Positions 55,291 through 64,000 of a stretch of DNA of 64,000 bases are shown in pieces. The stretch is from positions 1-64,000 of the forward strand of contig NZ_JALIEC010000002.1 of assembly GCF_022867865.1 (NCBI RefSeq), written 5' to 3'. Source of the stretch: Phaeobacter sp. J2-8 (lineage in GTDB: Bacteria; Pseudomonadota; Alphaproteobacteria; Rhodobacterales; Rhodobacteraceae). The notes under the pieces are model-generated. The model did not search any database, was not told the DNA's origin, and was given only the letters and a program-made list of their open reading frames with translations. Each line of letters opens with the position of its first letter. Positions within the stretch are counted from its first letter, which is position 1. Made by a program: the position numbers and the translations under genes.

Positions 55291-57036
55291 ATGAACCTGT
55301 TTTCCGACCTGCGCGGCTGCGTCATTGCCGCGCTTGAACAGATGCAATCCGAAGGCGCGCTGGCGCAGGATCTGGACTTCACCAATGTGACGGTGGAACC
55401 GCCGCGTGATCCGCTGCACGGCGATATGGCCACCAATGCCGCGATGGTACTGGCCAAACACGCCCGTCAGAAGCCGCGTGATATTGCCGAGGCCCTGGCC
55501 GAAAAGCTGCGCGCAGATGACCGGATTACAGCGGCGGATGTTGCGGGACCGGGTTTCTTGAACATGCGTTTGGCGCCTGCAATCTGGCAGGGCGTGGTTG
55601 CTGCGACCTTGGCCCAGGGCACGGCGTTTGGCCAGTCAAAAATGGGGCAGGGTCGGCGGATCAACGTGGAATACGTCAGCGCCAATCCCACGGGCCCGTT
55701 GCATGTCGGCCACACACGCGGCGCGGTTTTCGGTGATGCGCTGGCCAGTTTGCTGGCCTATTCCGGCCATGATGTGACCCGTGAATATTACATCAACGAT
55801 GGCGGTGCGCAGGTCGATGTGCTCGCCCGGTCAGTTTATTTGCGCTACCTGGAGGCCCATGGTCAGGAGGTCGCATTCGAGGACGGCACCTATCCCGGTG
55901 ACTATCTGATCCCGGTCGGCGAGGCGCTGAAGGAAAAGGTCGGCGACGACTACCTCGACAAGGGCGAGCAATACTGGCTCACCGATGTGCGTGAATTCGC
56001 CACCGAAAAGATGATGGATCTGATCCGCCATGACCTCGCGCTGTTGGGCGTCGAGATGGATGTGTTTTATTCAGAGAAGTCGCTCTACGGCACCGGCCGG
56101 ATCGAAGCCGCCATTCAGGAGCTGGACGACAAGGGCCTGATCTATGAGGGGGTGTTGGAGCCGCCAAAAGGCAAGAAGCCCGAAGATTGGGAACCGCGCG
56201 AACAGACCCTTTTCAAATCCACCGAACATGGCGATGATGTCGACCGTCCGGTCAAGAAATCCGATGGGGCATGGACCTATTTCGCGCCCGACATCGCATA
56301 TCATTATGATAAGGTTTCCAGAGGCTTCGACGGCCTGATTGATGTGTTTGGTGCGGATCACGGCGGCTATGTCAAACGGATGAAGGCGGCTGTGTCTGCG
56401 CTGTCCGATGGCAAGACGCCATTGGATATCAAGCTGACGCAGCTGGTCAAATTGTACAAAAACGGCCAGCCGTTCAAAATGTCCAAGCGGGCCGGAACCT
56501 TTGTCACGCTGGCCGATGTGGTCGAACAGGTTGGCCCCGATGTGACCCGGTTTGTGATGCTGACGCGCAAGAATGATGCGCCCTTGGATTTCGATTTTGA
56601 CAAGGTGCTGGAACAATCGCGCGAGAACCCGGTTTTCTATGTGCAATATGCCAACGCCCGGGTGCATTCGGTGCTGCGCAAGGCGCGGGATGCGGGGTTG
56701 GATGTGTCCGACGCGGCATTGCAGGGCGCGGATCTGGGCCGCAACGGGCATGAAGCCGAATTGGCCGTGGCCAAAAAACTGGCCGAATGGCCCCGGTTGA
56801 TCGAAATTGCCGCCCGCACGCATGAGCCGCATCGCGTGGCATTCTATCTCTATGAACTCGCTGGTGAATTCCACACATTGTGGAACCGGGGCAACGAAGT
56901 GCCGGAGCTGCGGTTTTTGCAGGATGGCGATGATGCCGCAAGTTTGGCAAAAATTGCACTGGCGCGGTCTGTGTCGGTTGTTATTTCCGCCGGTCTTGGT
57001 ATCTTGGGTGTGACCCCAGTGGAAGAGATGCGCTAA
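55291..57036 (+). CDS. argS: Arginyl-tRNA synthetase
   Basis: Encodes 581 residues. Class I signatures: [13 protein letters not shown] (HIGH) and the KMSK-like [13 protein letters not shown]; the N-terminal Add-1 domain and C-terminal DALR anticodon domain are both present. It charges tRNA-Arg. The ATG with an AAAGGAC ribosome-binding site matches the family start. Confidence 0.96.
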   Translation: MNLFSDLRGCVIAALEQMQSEGALAQDLDFTNVTVEPPRDPLHGDMATNAAMVLAKHARQKPRDIAEALAEKLRADDRITAADVAGPGFLNMRLAPAIWQGVVAATLAQGTAFGQSKMGQGRRINVEYVSANPTGPLHVGHTRGAVFGDALASLLAYSGHDVTREYYINDGGAQVDVLARSVYLRYLEAHGQEVAFEDGTYPGDYLIPVGEALKEKVGDDYLDKGEQYWLTDVREFATEKMMDLIRHDLALLGVEMDVFYSEKSLYGTGRIEAAIQELDDKGLIYEGVLEPPKGKKPEDWEPREQTLFKSTEHGDDVDRPVKKSDGAWTYFAPDIAYHYDKVSRGFDGLIDVFGADHGGYVKRMKAAVSALSDGKTPLDIKLTQLVKLYKNGQPFKMSKRAGTFVTLADVVEQVGPDVTRFVMLTRKNDAPLDFDFDKVLEQSRENPVFYVQYANARVHSVLRKARDAGLDVSDAALQGADLGRNGHEAELAVAKKLAEWPRLIEIAARTHEPHRVAFYLYELAGEFHTLWNRGNEVPELRFLQDGDDAASLAKIALARSVSVVISAGLGILGVTPVEEMR

Positions 57037-57113
57037 GACACTCTCTCTGCCGGGCATAGAGCAGACAAATGGCACACCCGGTGGCACGTATCACCGGGGG
57101 CAGAGAGGCGAAA

Positions 57114-58505
57114 ATGGCAGATGTTCAATGGTCCGGCACTCCTGTGGGGTACGGCAGAGACGACACATATCATTCATCCAATCCGCAATCTGCGGGACCA
57201 CAGGGGCAAACCCACCAGGCGCATTCTGGCCCGGAGCCGTTTGACCCGGGTCAATATGGCCAGGGTCAATATGGTCGGGGCCAATACGATCAGCACGCCC
57301 TGAATCAGGGACATTATGGCCAGGACCAATCAGAGACTGGTGAGCCGGGCGCGCCTCAGGCCGATCTGGCCCAGTCCGGCAAGGGCATGGGTGGCTATGT
57401 CAATGTGGCGGGCGCGGTTGTGTCGCTGGCGCTTCTGGTTGGGGTCGGTGTTTGGGGCTATCAGCTTCTGGTGCGTGATGTGACCGGTGTGCCGGTTGTG
57501 CGTGCCTCGGATGGACCATGGCGCGTTGCACCCGAAGATCCCGGCGGCAGCCGTGCCGATCATCAGGGGCTGGCCGTGAATGAAGTTGCCGGTCTTGGCA
57601 CGGCCTCTGGTCCGGTGGAACAGGTCGCGCTGGCGCCCAATTCCGTCGGGCTTCAGGACGAAGATGTGGCCAGCTTGAAACTCAATACGCTGTCGACCCG
57701 CGAGGGCGGCGCCGCAATGCCGACCATGGCCAGCAGCCGCGCGACCTTTGGTGCCTCGGACCAGGGTGTGACCCAGCGCAATTTTGTGCCGGGGTCGGTA
57801 ACTCCAAGTGCCGTGACAACGGGTGGCGTGACGCAAACCTCGGTGACACCGCGCGGGGTCACCCCGCGGAATGTGCCCGTGGCGGTCAATCCCCTGCCTG
57901 CGCCGACCAATACGGCGGGCGGCATCATGACCAACCGGGTGGACACCAGCGGCCAGCGGCAACCGATTTCCAATGCCACCATTCAGGCATTGGCGGATCA
58001 AATCGCAGCCGATGTAAAGCCCTTTGGCACCACGACGACGCCAACGACCCCCGCGCCGATGGTTGTGGCCTCGGTCAAGCCGATCGAAACCGCCGTTTCC
58101 ACAATCGACGGCCCCGGTGTGCGCCGGTCCTTGCGTCCGCGCACGCGCCCGTCGCAATTGGTGAAAACCTCGCTGGCCTCGCCGGTGGCGGCGGCCCCGA
58201 CTGCGCAAGCCGCAACAGCCACAACCGCCGAAATCAATGCCGCGACCCTTCCCGCAGGTACACGTTTGGTGCAATTGGGCGCCTATGACAGCGCCGCGAT
58301 TGCGCAATCGGAATGGGGCCGGATTTCCGGCCGCTTCAATAGCTTTTTCGATGGCAAAAGCCGCGTGATCCAACGGGCGGAAAGCGGCGGGCGCACCTTC
58401 TACCGGCTGCGTGCGCATGGGTTTGACGATCTGGCGGATGCCCGTCGCTTCTGTGCCGCACTGGTGGCGGAACGGACCGATTGTATTCCGGTCATCACCA
58501 AATGA
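57114..58505 (+). CDS. SPOR-domain cell-division/envelope protein
   Basis: Encodes 463 residues. The cytoplasmic N-terminus has Gly/Gln/Tyr repeats (GQYGQGQYGRGQYDQ, residues 46-60), followed by one transmembrane helix (about 96-119). A long Thr/Pro/Val-rich periplasmic linker contains the repeats SVTPSAVTTGGVTQTSVTPR-like. The C-terminal SPOR domain (about residues 385-460, ending RRFCAALVAERTDCIPVIT) binds septal denuded peptidoglycan. Its stop overlaps the nagZ start by 4 bases. Confidence 0.85.
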   Translation: MADVQWSGTPVGYGRDDTYHSSNPQSAGPQGQTHQAHSGPEPFDPGQYGQGQYGRGQYDQHALNQGHYGQDQSETGEPGAPQADLAQSGKGMGGYVNVAGAVVSLALLVGVGVWGYQLLVRDVTGVPVVRASDGPWRVAPEDPGGSRADHQGLAVNEVAGLGTASGPVEQVALAPNSVGLQDEDVASLKLNTLSTREGGAAMPTMASSRATFGASDQGVTQRNFVPGSVTPSAVTTGGVTQTSVTPRGVTPRNVPVAVNPLPAPTNTAGGIMTNRVDTSGQRQPISNATIQALADQIAADVKPFGTTTTPTTPAPMVVASVKPIETAVSTIDGPGVRRSLRPRTRPSQLVKTSLASPVAAAPTAQAATATTAEINAATLPAGTRLVQLGAYDSAAIAQSEWGRISGRFNSFFDGKSRVIQRAESGGRTFYRLRAHGFDDLADARRFCAALVAERTDCIPVITK

Positions 58506-59500
58506 CAGCCCGCGCCGCGATATTCGCCCCGCGCGGGACGAAACTGACCGGTGCGGAAAAAGCGTTTTTTCGTGAGGCCGATCCTTGGGGGTTTATCCTT
58601 TTTGCCCGCAATATCGGCTCCGCAGATCAAATCCGGGCTCTTTGTGCGGATTTGCGCGATACCTTGGGCCGCGATGCGCCGATCCTGATTGATCAGGAGG
58701 GCGGTCGCGTCCAACGCATTTTGCCGCCGCTTGCAACCCGCTGGAAACCGCCGCTGGACGATGTGATCCGGCTGGGGGACAAGGCCGATCGCGGCATGTA
58801 TCTGCGCGCACGGATCATTGCCGCAGAATTGCGCAGTTTCGGCATTGATGTGAATTGCATCCCGACGCTTGATGTGGCGGATGAATTCACCCACCGTTTT
58901 CTGCGCAACCGCTGTTATGGCGAAACCCCGGATCAGGTCACAACAGTTGGGCGTGCGGTGGCCACGGGCCTGCTTGAGGGCGGGGTGTTGCCGGTGGTGA
59001 AACACATGCCGGGCCATGGTCGGGGCAGGGTGGACAGCCATCTGGAACTGCCGTTCACTCAGGCGCGGGTCGACGAATTGCGCAGCGTGGATTTCGTGCC
59101 ATTTTCGGCTTTGGCCGATCTGCCGCTGGGCATGACAGCCCATATGATATTCGAGGCCGTGGACCCCTATTTCCCCGCGACGCAATCCGGAGCGATGATC
59201 AATCTGATCCGCGAGGAACTGGGCTTTGCCGGGCTTCTGATGACCGACGATATTTCGATGCAGGCGCTCAGCGGCACGCCCGGTGAACGCGCCAGCGCGG
59301 CGATGGCGGCGGGCTGTGATGTGGTGTTGCATTGCAACGGCGATCTGACGGAAATGGCCCAGGTGGCAGAGGCCGCCGGCACATTGGGCGAGGGGGCCGC
59401 ACTGCGCGCCTCGGCGGCGCTTGCCCTGCGCGATGGGACCAGCGAGGTTGACACCAAAGAGCTGCAAGCGCAGTTTGAGATGCTGTTGGCCGGACCGTAA
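58502..59500 (+). CDS. nagZ: Beta-N-acetylhexosaminidase (glycoside hydrolase family 3)
   Basis: Encodes 332 residues. The GH3 signature is KHMPGHGRGRVDSHLELP, with general acid/base His-Asp dyad; IDQEGGRVQR is the family's N-terminal motif, and the nucleophile Asp is in LLMTDDISM. It removes N-acetylglucosamine from muropeptides in peptidoglycan recycling. ATG overlaps the SPOR gene stop. Confidence 0.94.
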   Translation: MTARAAIFAPRGTKLTGAEKAFFREADPWGFILFARNIGSADQIRALCADLRDTLGRDAPILIDQEGGRVQRILPPLATRWKPPLDDVIRLGDKADRGMYLRARIIAAELRSFGIDVNCIPTLDVADEFTHRFLRNRCYGETPDQVTTVGRAVATGLLEGGVLPVVKHMPGHGRGRVDSHLELPFTQARVDELRSVDFVPFSALADLPLGMTAHMIFEAVDPYFPATQSGAMINLIREELGFAGLLMTDDISMQALSGTPGERASAAMAAGCDVVLHCNGDLTEMAQVAEAAGTLGEGAALRASAALALRDGTSEVDTKELQAQFEMLLAGP

Positions 59501-59505
59501 GGCAC

Positions 59506-60315
59506 ATGAACGACACGATCCCCTTTGATAACGATCCTCTGCCACAGGCGGAGCCGCAAAGCGTGGCTGACCGTCTTGCGGCGGAGGCATTGATCGTTGA
59601 TGTTGATGGTTTCGAGGGGCCGCTGGATCTGTTGTTGACGCTGTCGCGTACGCAGAAAGTCGATTTGCGCAAGATCTCGGTGCTCGATCTGGCGCGGCAA
59701 TACCTTGGCTTTGTTGAAAAAGCCAAAGAACTTCGAATCGAATTGGCGGCGGATTATTTGGTGATGGCGGCCTGGCTCGCCTTTCTGAAATCCCGCCTGC
59801 TGCTGCCGCCCGATCCAACCGAAGACGGCCCCTCTGGCGAGGATCTGGCCGCGCATCTGGCGTTTCAGCTGGAGCGGCTTCAGGCGATGCGCAATGCGGC
59901 AGCCCAGTTGATGGCGCGCAACCGGTTGGGGCGCGATATCTTTGTCCGTGGTTTGCCGGAAACCGTGGAACGGGTGAAATCGGTCACCTATACCGCGACA
60001 TTGTTGGACCTGATGCAGGGGTATGCCCGCATCCGCACCCGCGATGAATTCCGCCCCTTTGTGATGGACCGCGAATCCGTGTTCACCATGGAGCAGGCGC
60101 TGGAACGCATGCGCGGTTTGATCGGATTTGCCGGGGCATGGACCGACATTTCGGTCTATCTGCCTGAGGGCTGGGACAACGATCCGGTGCGCCGACGCTC
60201 TGCCACGGCGGCGACCTTTGCGGCCTCGTTGCAATTGGTCAAAGAGGGCAAGGCCGAGCTGCGCCAACCGGGGACATTTGAGGCGATCGAGCTGCGCCGG
60301 ATCACGGAAGACTAG
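59506..60315 (+). CDS. scpA: Segregation and condensation protein A
   Basis: Encodes 269 residues. ScpA (kleisin) bridges the SMC heads with ScpB. The N-terminal region VDVDGFEGPLDLLLTLSRTQ and KVDLRKISVLDLARQYL are typical, and the C-terminal part carries the winged-helix domain. It begins 5 bases after nagZ and its stop directly abuts scpB. Confidence 0.93.
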   Translation: MNDTIPFDNDPLPQAEPQSVADRLAAEALIVDVDGFEGPLDLLLTLSRTQKVDLRKISVLDLARQYLGFVEKAKELRIELAADYLVMAAWLAFLKSRLLLPPDPTEDGPSGEDLAAHLAFQLERLQAMRNAAAQLMARNRLGRDIFVRGLPETVERVKSVTYTATLLDLMQGYARIRTRDEFRPFVMDRESVFTMEQALERMRGLIGFAGAWTDISVYLPEGWDNDPVRRRSATAATFAASLQLVKEGKAELRQPGTFEAIELRRITED

Positions 60316-60978
60316 ATGAACGACAACGCAGAACATATTGGCAAAGAGGAGAAAAGCCTCTTTGCGGCCCCGCCCATGGGCGAACAGGAACGTATGGTCG
60401 AAGCGGTGCTTTTTGCCAGCGCCGAACCGGTTACGGTGCGCGATCTTGAGGCCCGGATGCCACATGGCTGTGACGCGGCAGAGGCGCTGGTGCATCTGCG
60501 CAAACGCTATGAAGGGCGCGGCGTGCGGGTGATGCGCGTTGGCGATGCCTGGGCGATGCGCACGGCGGCCGATCTGTCGTTTCTGATGCAGAAAGAGACC
60601 GTCGAAACCCGGAAATTGTCGCGCGCCGCCATCGAAACACTGGCAATCATCGCCTATCATCAACCGGTGACCCGCGCCGAGATCGAGGAAATTCGCGGTG
60701 TCGCGGTGTCACGCGGCACGGTGGACCAATTGCTTGAGATGGAGTGGATCCGCTTTGGCCGCCGCCGGATGACGCCGGGGCGACCGGTGACATTTGTGGT
60801 GACAGAGACATTCCTGGATCATTTCGGGTTGGAAAACGCCCGCGATTTGCCGGGGCTCAAAGAGCTGCGTCAGGCCGGATTGCTGGAGAATCGACCGCTG
60901 CCTGGCACGCCGCAATTTGGCGATGGCGAAGACGAACCAGAAGCGGATGCAGGCCAAAGCGAGTTGTTCGAGGATTAA
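60316..60978 (+). CDS. scpB: Segregation and condensation protein B
   Basis: Encodes 220 residues. Two winged-helix domains (MVEAVLFASAEPVTVRDLEA; TLAIIAYHQPVTRAEIEEIR, GVAVSRGTVDQLLEMEWIR) and an acidic C-terminal tail. It forms the condensin complex with SMC and ScpA. Starts right after the scpA stop. Confidence 0.93.
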   Translation: MNDNAEHIGKEEKSLFAAPPMGEQERMVEAVLFASAEPVTVRDLEARMPHGCDAAEALVHLRKRYEGRGVRVMRVGDAWAMRTAADLSFLMQKETVETRKLSRAAIETLAIIAYHQPVTRAEIEEIRGVAVSRGTVDQLLEMEWIRFGRRRMTPGRPVTFVVTETFLDHFGLENARDLPGLKELRQAGLLENRPLPGTPQFGDGEDEPEADAGQSELFED

Positions 60979-61065
60979 CCTTCACGCGCCCAGACTGCAT
61001 CGCTTTCCAAAAAATTCATGATTGGCCCTTATAATGCGCGTCAAAAAGCACAGGAGAGCAGGGCG

Positions 61066-61377
61066 ATGAATTCCAACCAACTGATCAACATGGTGATGCG
61101 TCTGTTTTTGCGCAAAGCAGTGAGCAAAGGCATCGACGCCGGGATTGACCGGTTTTCCAAAGGCCGTGAGGGGCGAAAAGAGCCAGCAGAGAAGCCGGAT
61201 CAACATCACGCGATGGATGCGCAAGACACCGAACATGCGGCGCCTTCGCCCCAGTCGTCTGACGCGCCCCAGTCCAAGGAAGAGGTGCGCAAGGCCCGGC
61301 AAGAAAAACAGCAGATTCGCCAGGCGCGGCAGGCCAAACAGGCCATTCGTGCCGCCCGACGCGCATCGCGGATGTAG
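61066..61377 (+). CDS. Small charged hypothetical protein after scpB
   Basis: Encodes 103 residues: MNSNQLINMVMRLFLRKAVS, then a hydrophilic Glu/Gln/Pro middle, then a basic coiled-coil-like end (RQEKQQIRQARQAKQAIRAA). No transmembrane segment. Similar proteins accompany scpB in related bacteria, as I recall. A GGAGAGCA ribosome-binding site precedes the ATG. Function unknown. Confidence 0.75.
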   Translation: MNSNQLINMVMRLFLRKAVSKGIDAGIDRFSKGREGRKEPAEKPDQHHAMDAQDTEHAAPSPQSSDAPQSKEEVRKARQEKQQIRQARQAKQAIRAARRASRM

Positions 61378-61389
61378 TGGTAATTCGCC

Positions 61390-62460
61390 CTAGCGGAAGT
61401 GTTTGGACAGCTTCAAACCCTGTCCCTGGTAGTTGGATTTCAGCCCGTCACCATAAAGCACATCTGGTCGGGTGCTCATCCGTTCATAGACCAAGCGTCC
61501 CACGATCTGGCCGTGTTCCAGCACAAAAGGCGCTTCGTGACACCGGACCTCCAGCACGCCGCGCGCACCAGCCCCACCAGCGGCGTCATGGCCGAAACCG
61601 GGATCGAAGAAGCCGGCGTAATGGACGCGAAATTCGCCAACCATGGCGATATAGGGGGCCATTTCTGCGGCGTAATCCGGCGGGATATGCACGGCTTCGC
61701 GACTGACAAGGATGTAGAACGCACCGGGGTCCAGAATCAATTGTCCGGCGTCGCTGTGCAATTCTTCCCAGAATTCGCTGGGCTCGTATTGCCCGATTTT
61801 GTCGAGGTCGATCACCCCGGTATGGGGCTTGGCGCGATAGCCTACCAAGGTTCCCGACGCGGGCTTTAGATCGACCGAAAACCCAAGTCCGGCATCAATT
61901 ACCGCAGCACTGTCGACCAAGGGTGTGGCGTCATGCAACGCGCGCAGTGCCACGTCATCAAGCACCGCCTGACCACGGCGAAAACGGATCTGGTTCAGCC
62001 GCATGCCCGGCCGCACCAATACGGAAAAGGAGCGCGGGCAAATCTCTGCGAACAGCGGCCCGTCGTACCCGTCGGGGATACGGTCGAATTCCGTGCCTTG
62101 ATCGGTGATTGTACGGGTCAACAGATCGAGCCGCCCGGTCGAGCTTTTGGCATTGGCCACGGCCTGGACCCCGGCGGGCAGTGCCAGTGATTCCATCAAA
62201 GGCACCACATATACCGCGCCTTTTTCCAGCACGGCGCCCTGGCTCAGATCAATGCGATGCATTTCGAATTCGCTCAGCCGGTCCGCCACGCTGCGGCCCT
62301 TGCCGGTGAGAAAAGAAGCGCGCACACGATAGGCCACGGAGCCAAGCCGCAGGTCAAGACTGGCGGGTTGAATCTGGGCATCAATGATTTCTGGCGTGCC
62401 TTGCAGGGCACCGCTGGAAATCAGATCGCGAATTTGCTGGCTGGCAAGAACACCGGTCAT
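61390..62460 (-). CDS. dcd: 2'-deoxycytidine 5'-triphosphate deaminase, long form
   Basis: Encodes 356 residues, about twice the E. coli Dcd length; both halves resemble the dUTPase/DCD fold. The start MTGVLASQQIRDLISSGALQ and the second-half stretch GFFDPGFGHDAAGG carry family sequence. It converts dCTP to dUTP for thymidylate synthesis. Convergent with the small gene after scpB. Confidence 0.9.
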   Translation of the reverse strand: MTGVLASQQIRDLISSGALQGTPEIIDAQIQPASLDLRLGSVAYRVRASFLTGKGRSVADRLSEFEMHRIDLSQGAVLEKGAVYVVPLMESLALPAGVQAVANAKSSTGRLDLLTRTITDQGTEFDRIPDGYDGPLFAEICPRSFSVLVRPGMRLNQIRFRRGQAVLDDVALRALHDATPLVDSAAVIDAGLGFSVDLKPASGTLVGYRAKPHTGVIDLDKIGQYEPSEFWEELHSDAGQLILDPGAFYILVSREAVHIPPDYAAEMAPYIAMVGEFRVHYAGFFDPGFGHDAAGGAGARGVLEVRCHEAPFVLEHGQIVGRLVYERMSTRPDVLYGDGLKSNYQGQGLKLSKHFR

Positions 62461-62532
62461 ACTGGCCCTCCGGGGCAGGGTTTCAGGTGACGCGCCACAC
62501 AGAGGTGGTCATCTTGGGGGAGGAGTAAATGG

Positions 62533-62606
62533 TCGGGCTAGCAGGACTCGAACCTGCGACCTTCCGTCCCCCAGACGGACGCGCTACCAGGCTGCGCCAT
62601 AGCCCG
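62533..62606 (-). tRNA. tRNA-Pro (GGG anticodon)
   Basis: Folds as a full cloverleaf on the minus strand: acceptor CGGGCTA / TAGCCCG plus discriminator A, D arm GCGC...GCGC, anticodon arm TCCGT-CTGGGGG-ACGGA with anticodon GGG, and a T arm GCAGG-TTCGAGT-CCTGC. CCA is not encoded in the 74 bases given. It lies between the MerR-type gene and dcd. Confidence 0.95.
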
Positions 62607-62767
62607 ACTGGAGTGTCTTCTTACCGGTTTTGGGCGGGGGGGCAAGAGCAAACTTTGACGAATTTCGCGACACAGTCGATTGCGGAAAATAAACTTTGGA
62701 AATTGCCCGTGGTTCCGCCCGTTTCCGGGCGGTTTCAGGTCAGATCTTGGCGAATTACTGTTTTGAA

Positions 62768-64000
62768 TCAGCGCGCGGCCTGGCTCATCCGGCGGTGATG
62801 GGCACGCACCCGAATGATCAGGGTTTCCACCTGTTCCGCCGAGAGGCCCAGTTCGCGGGTCTTTGCATCGGTCAACAGGGTCAGAAGGCCGGGATCGGCG
62901 TGAATGTCGTGATCCGAGGGGTCGGGCGGCGTGACGATATTTGCCGGCTTTGGACCATCCGCCGCGGTATCGGACGGAATGGTGTCGGCAGATGCGACTT
63001 CGGGTTCGGGGGTGACCTCTGGCTCGATGTCATCACCGTCACGTTCAGCGACGTCAGAGATGGGCTCTGGTTTCGCTGGCGGCGTAAGGGGGGCAGCACG
63101 GGCAGCACTGGGCCAGAATCGGCTTGCTCGGTGGCCTCGGAGGTGGGTTCGAAATCGGTCTCTAAATCGGCCTCAAGGTCGGCTTCGGCCAAAACCTCAG
63201 GTTCGTCAGGCGGAGCTTCAGAAGTGTGAGCTTCACCAGCGGGCAGAGCCTCTGCGGCGCTCTCTGATTCTGGAGCAGTGTCCTCTTCGGCCAGCCGTTC
63301 GGACAGCGGTTTCTGAACGAAATCCGGCAAATCATCAGCGGCCGCGTTTACAGTTGCAGGTTCAGATTCAGATTCTGGGGCAACCGGTTGATCAGGCTCC
63401 GAAAATTCGCTTTCCAAGGGGGCGGAAGCCGCCGAAGACGCGTCTGTTTGTGCGGTCTCTGGCTCCGGCTCAACCGCTTTCGGTTCATGATCAATTGGAT
63501 CACTTTCAACCGGCTCCTCGGTCGAAGACGCGTCTTCCTCTGCCACAAGCTGCGCCTCTGGCTCTGCAACCAAATCCTCCAGCGGCAGATCATCGGTTTG
63601 CTCTGCCGTGGCGGGTGGGCCTGAGGGAGCAAAAAAATTGTCCTGGTCTTCGTCATCGGTGTCGTCGAACAAATCGGCGATCGTCGCGTCCTGGCGACCA
63701 GAGGGGGCAGTTTGTTTTGTCGTCTCGACAGCCTGCTCCGGGGTCTCATCGACTGGCTGCGCCGTTTCGACAGCGGGCGCGTCGTCAGAGCCGCGTTCGG
63801 CAAATTCCAGCACCTGACCAGTGGTCGGCTCTGGCGGGGGCATTGGCGATGCAAGCGTGGCGTCGACGGTGACCGGCGGCTCGATAATCTTTGAGAGATC
63901 CTCGTCCAGCGGCGGCGACATCGCGGCGACATGTTTGATGCCCTGTTCGCGCAGGATTTTCTGCACGCCCTTGATGGTCATGCCATCGTCGTGCAACAGT
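62768..64000 (-). pseudogene. MerR-family regulator with acidic disordered extension, partial and frameshifted
   Basis: The N-terminal DNA-binding domain lies beyond the window; the visible start LHDDGMTIKGVQKILREQGI is the end of a MerR helix-turn-helix unit. Then come about 250 residues of Glu/Ala/Pro/Asp-rich, likely disordered sequence. Near 63090 a G run is one base short; adding it gives LPPLTPPAKPEPISDVAERD and a conserved end (LSAEQVETLIIRVRAHHRRM) to the stop at 62768. In related genomes a similar MerR gene follows ihfA, from memory; those genes would lie to the right. The acidic extension far exceeds the usual MerR length. Confidence 0.75.

Overview
The window is GC-rich, gene-dense chromosomal DNA from an alphaproteobacterium. 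Gene content and order fit the Rhodobacteraceae (Roseobacter group): ybdK with a DUF2161 gene, paired gap genes near tkt, zapA with a coiled-coil partner, a fused indolepyruvate ferredoxin oxidoreductase, an unlinked GTA-type endolysin/holin pair, a separate methyl-tetrahydrofolate:corrinoid methyltransferase next to metF, and the run erpA-dgt-argS-SPOR-nagZ-scpA-scpB. No 16S rRNA or other decisive marker is present, so genus is not assigned.

Layout. 0-7 kb: carboxylate-amine ligase, cupredoxin, mmsA with a divergent LysR regulator, a CBS protein and coaD. 6.7-13.2 kb: central carbon metabolism (two GAPDH genes around a tiny membrane protein, and transketolase) with DoxX and DUF808 membrane proteins on the other strand. 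13.4-18.4 kb: zapA module, grxD-BolA, a sulfotransferase-like gene and purL. 18.7-28.8 kb: a candidate heat-shock-type small RNA, LysR, indolepyruvate oxidoreductase, acyltransferase, murI, argC, ccmE, the lysis pair and an enoyl-CoA hydratase. 28.9-31.9 kb: a four-gene one-carbon/cobalamin cluster. 32-41 kb: ppx, rlmE, icd, an efflux pump, a K+ channel, a DsbA-like protein, an AMP-forming ligase and an XRE-cupin regulator. 41-50 kb: two overlapping small lipoproteins, a peptide-binding protein, a second small-RNA candidate, bdhA, a patatin, pseudouridine catabolism (psuK-psuG), a HupE-like protein and xth. 50.4-52.8 kb: the most unusual locus. 52.9-64 kb: housekeeping genes, tRNA-Pro(GGG) and a partial MerR-type regulator.

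The best candidate for an undescribed system is at 50.45-52.84 kb. An unannotatable 57-residue peptide has an acidic N-terminal half and two 11-residue repeats, each ending in MMCCS, the second at the very C-terminus. It is followed by a 364-residue helical protein of unknown function and, with a 4-base overlap, an EamA-type transporter. A perfect pair of inverted DnaA-box sequences lies upstream. This is the architecture of a ribosomally made, modified peptide (precursor, maturation protein, exporter), although none of the classical RiPP enzymes is present.

Eight genes contain single-base frameshifts (ten in all), nearly all one base short in a homopolymer run, with both flanks still well conserved. 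This looks more like sequencing error than real gene decay; these genes are annotated over their full span. The first GAPDH has Tyr in place of the catalytic His, which is a substitution rather than an indel. At least five intergenic G/C-rich stem-loop repeats share an AAATATCC core.
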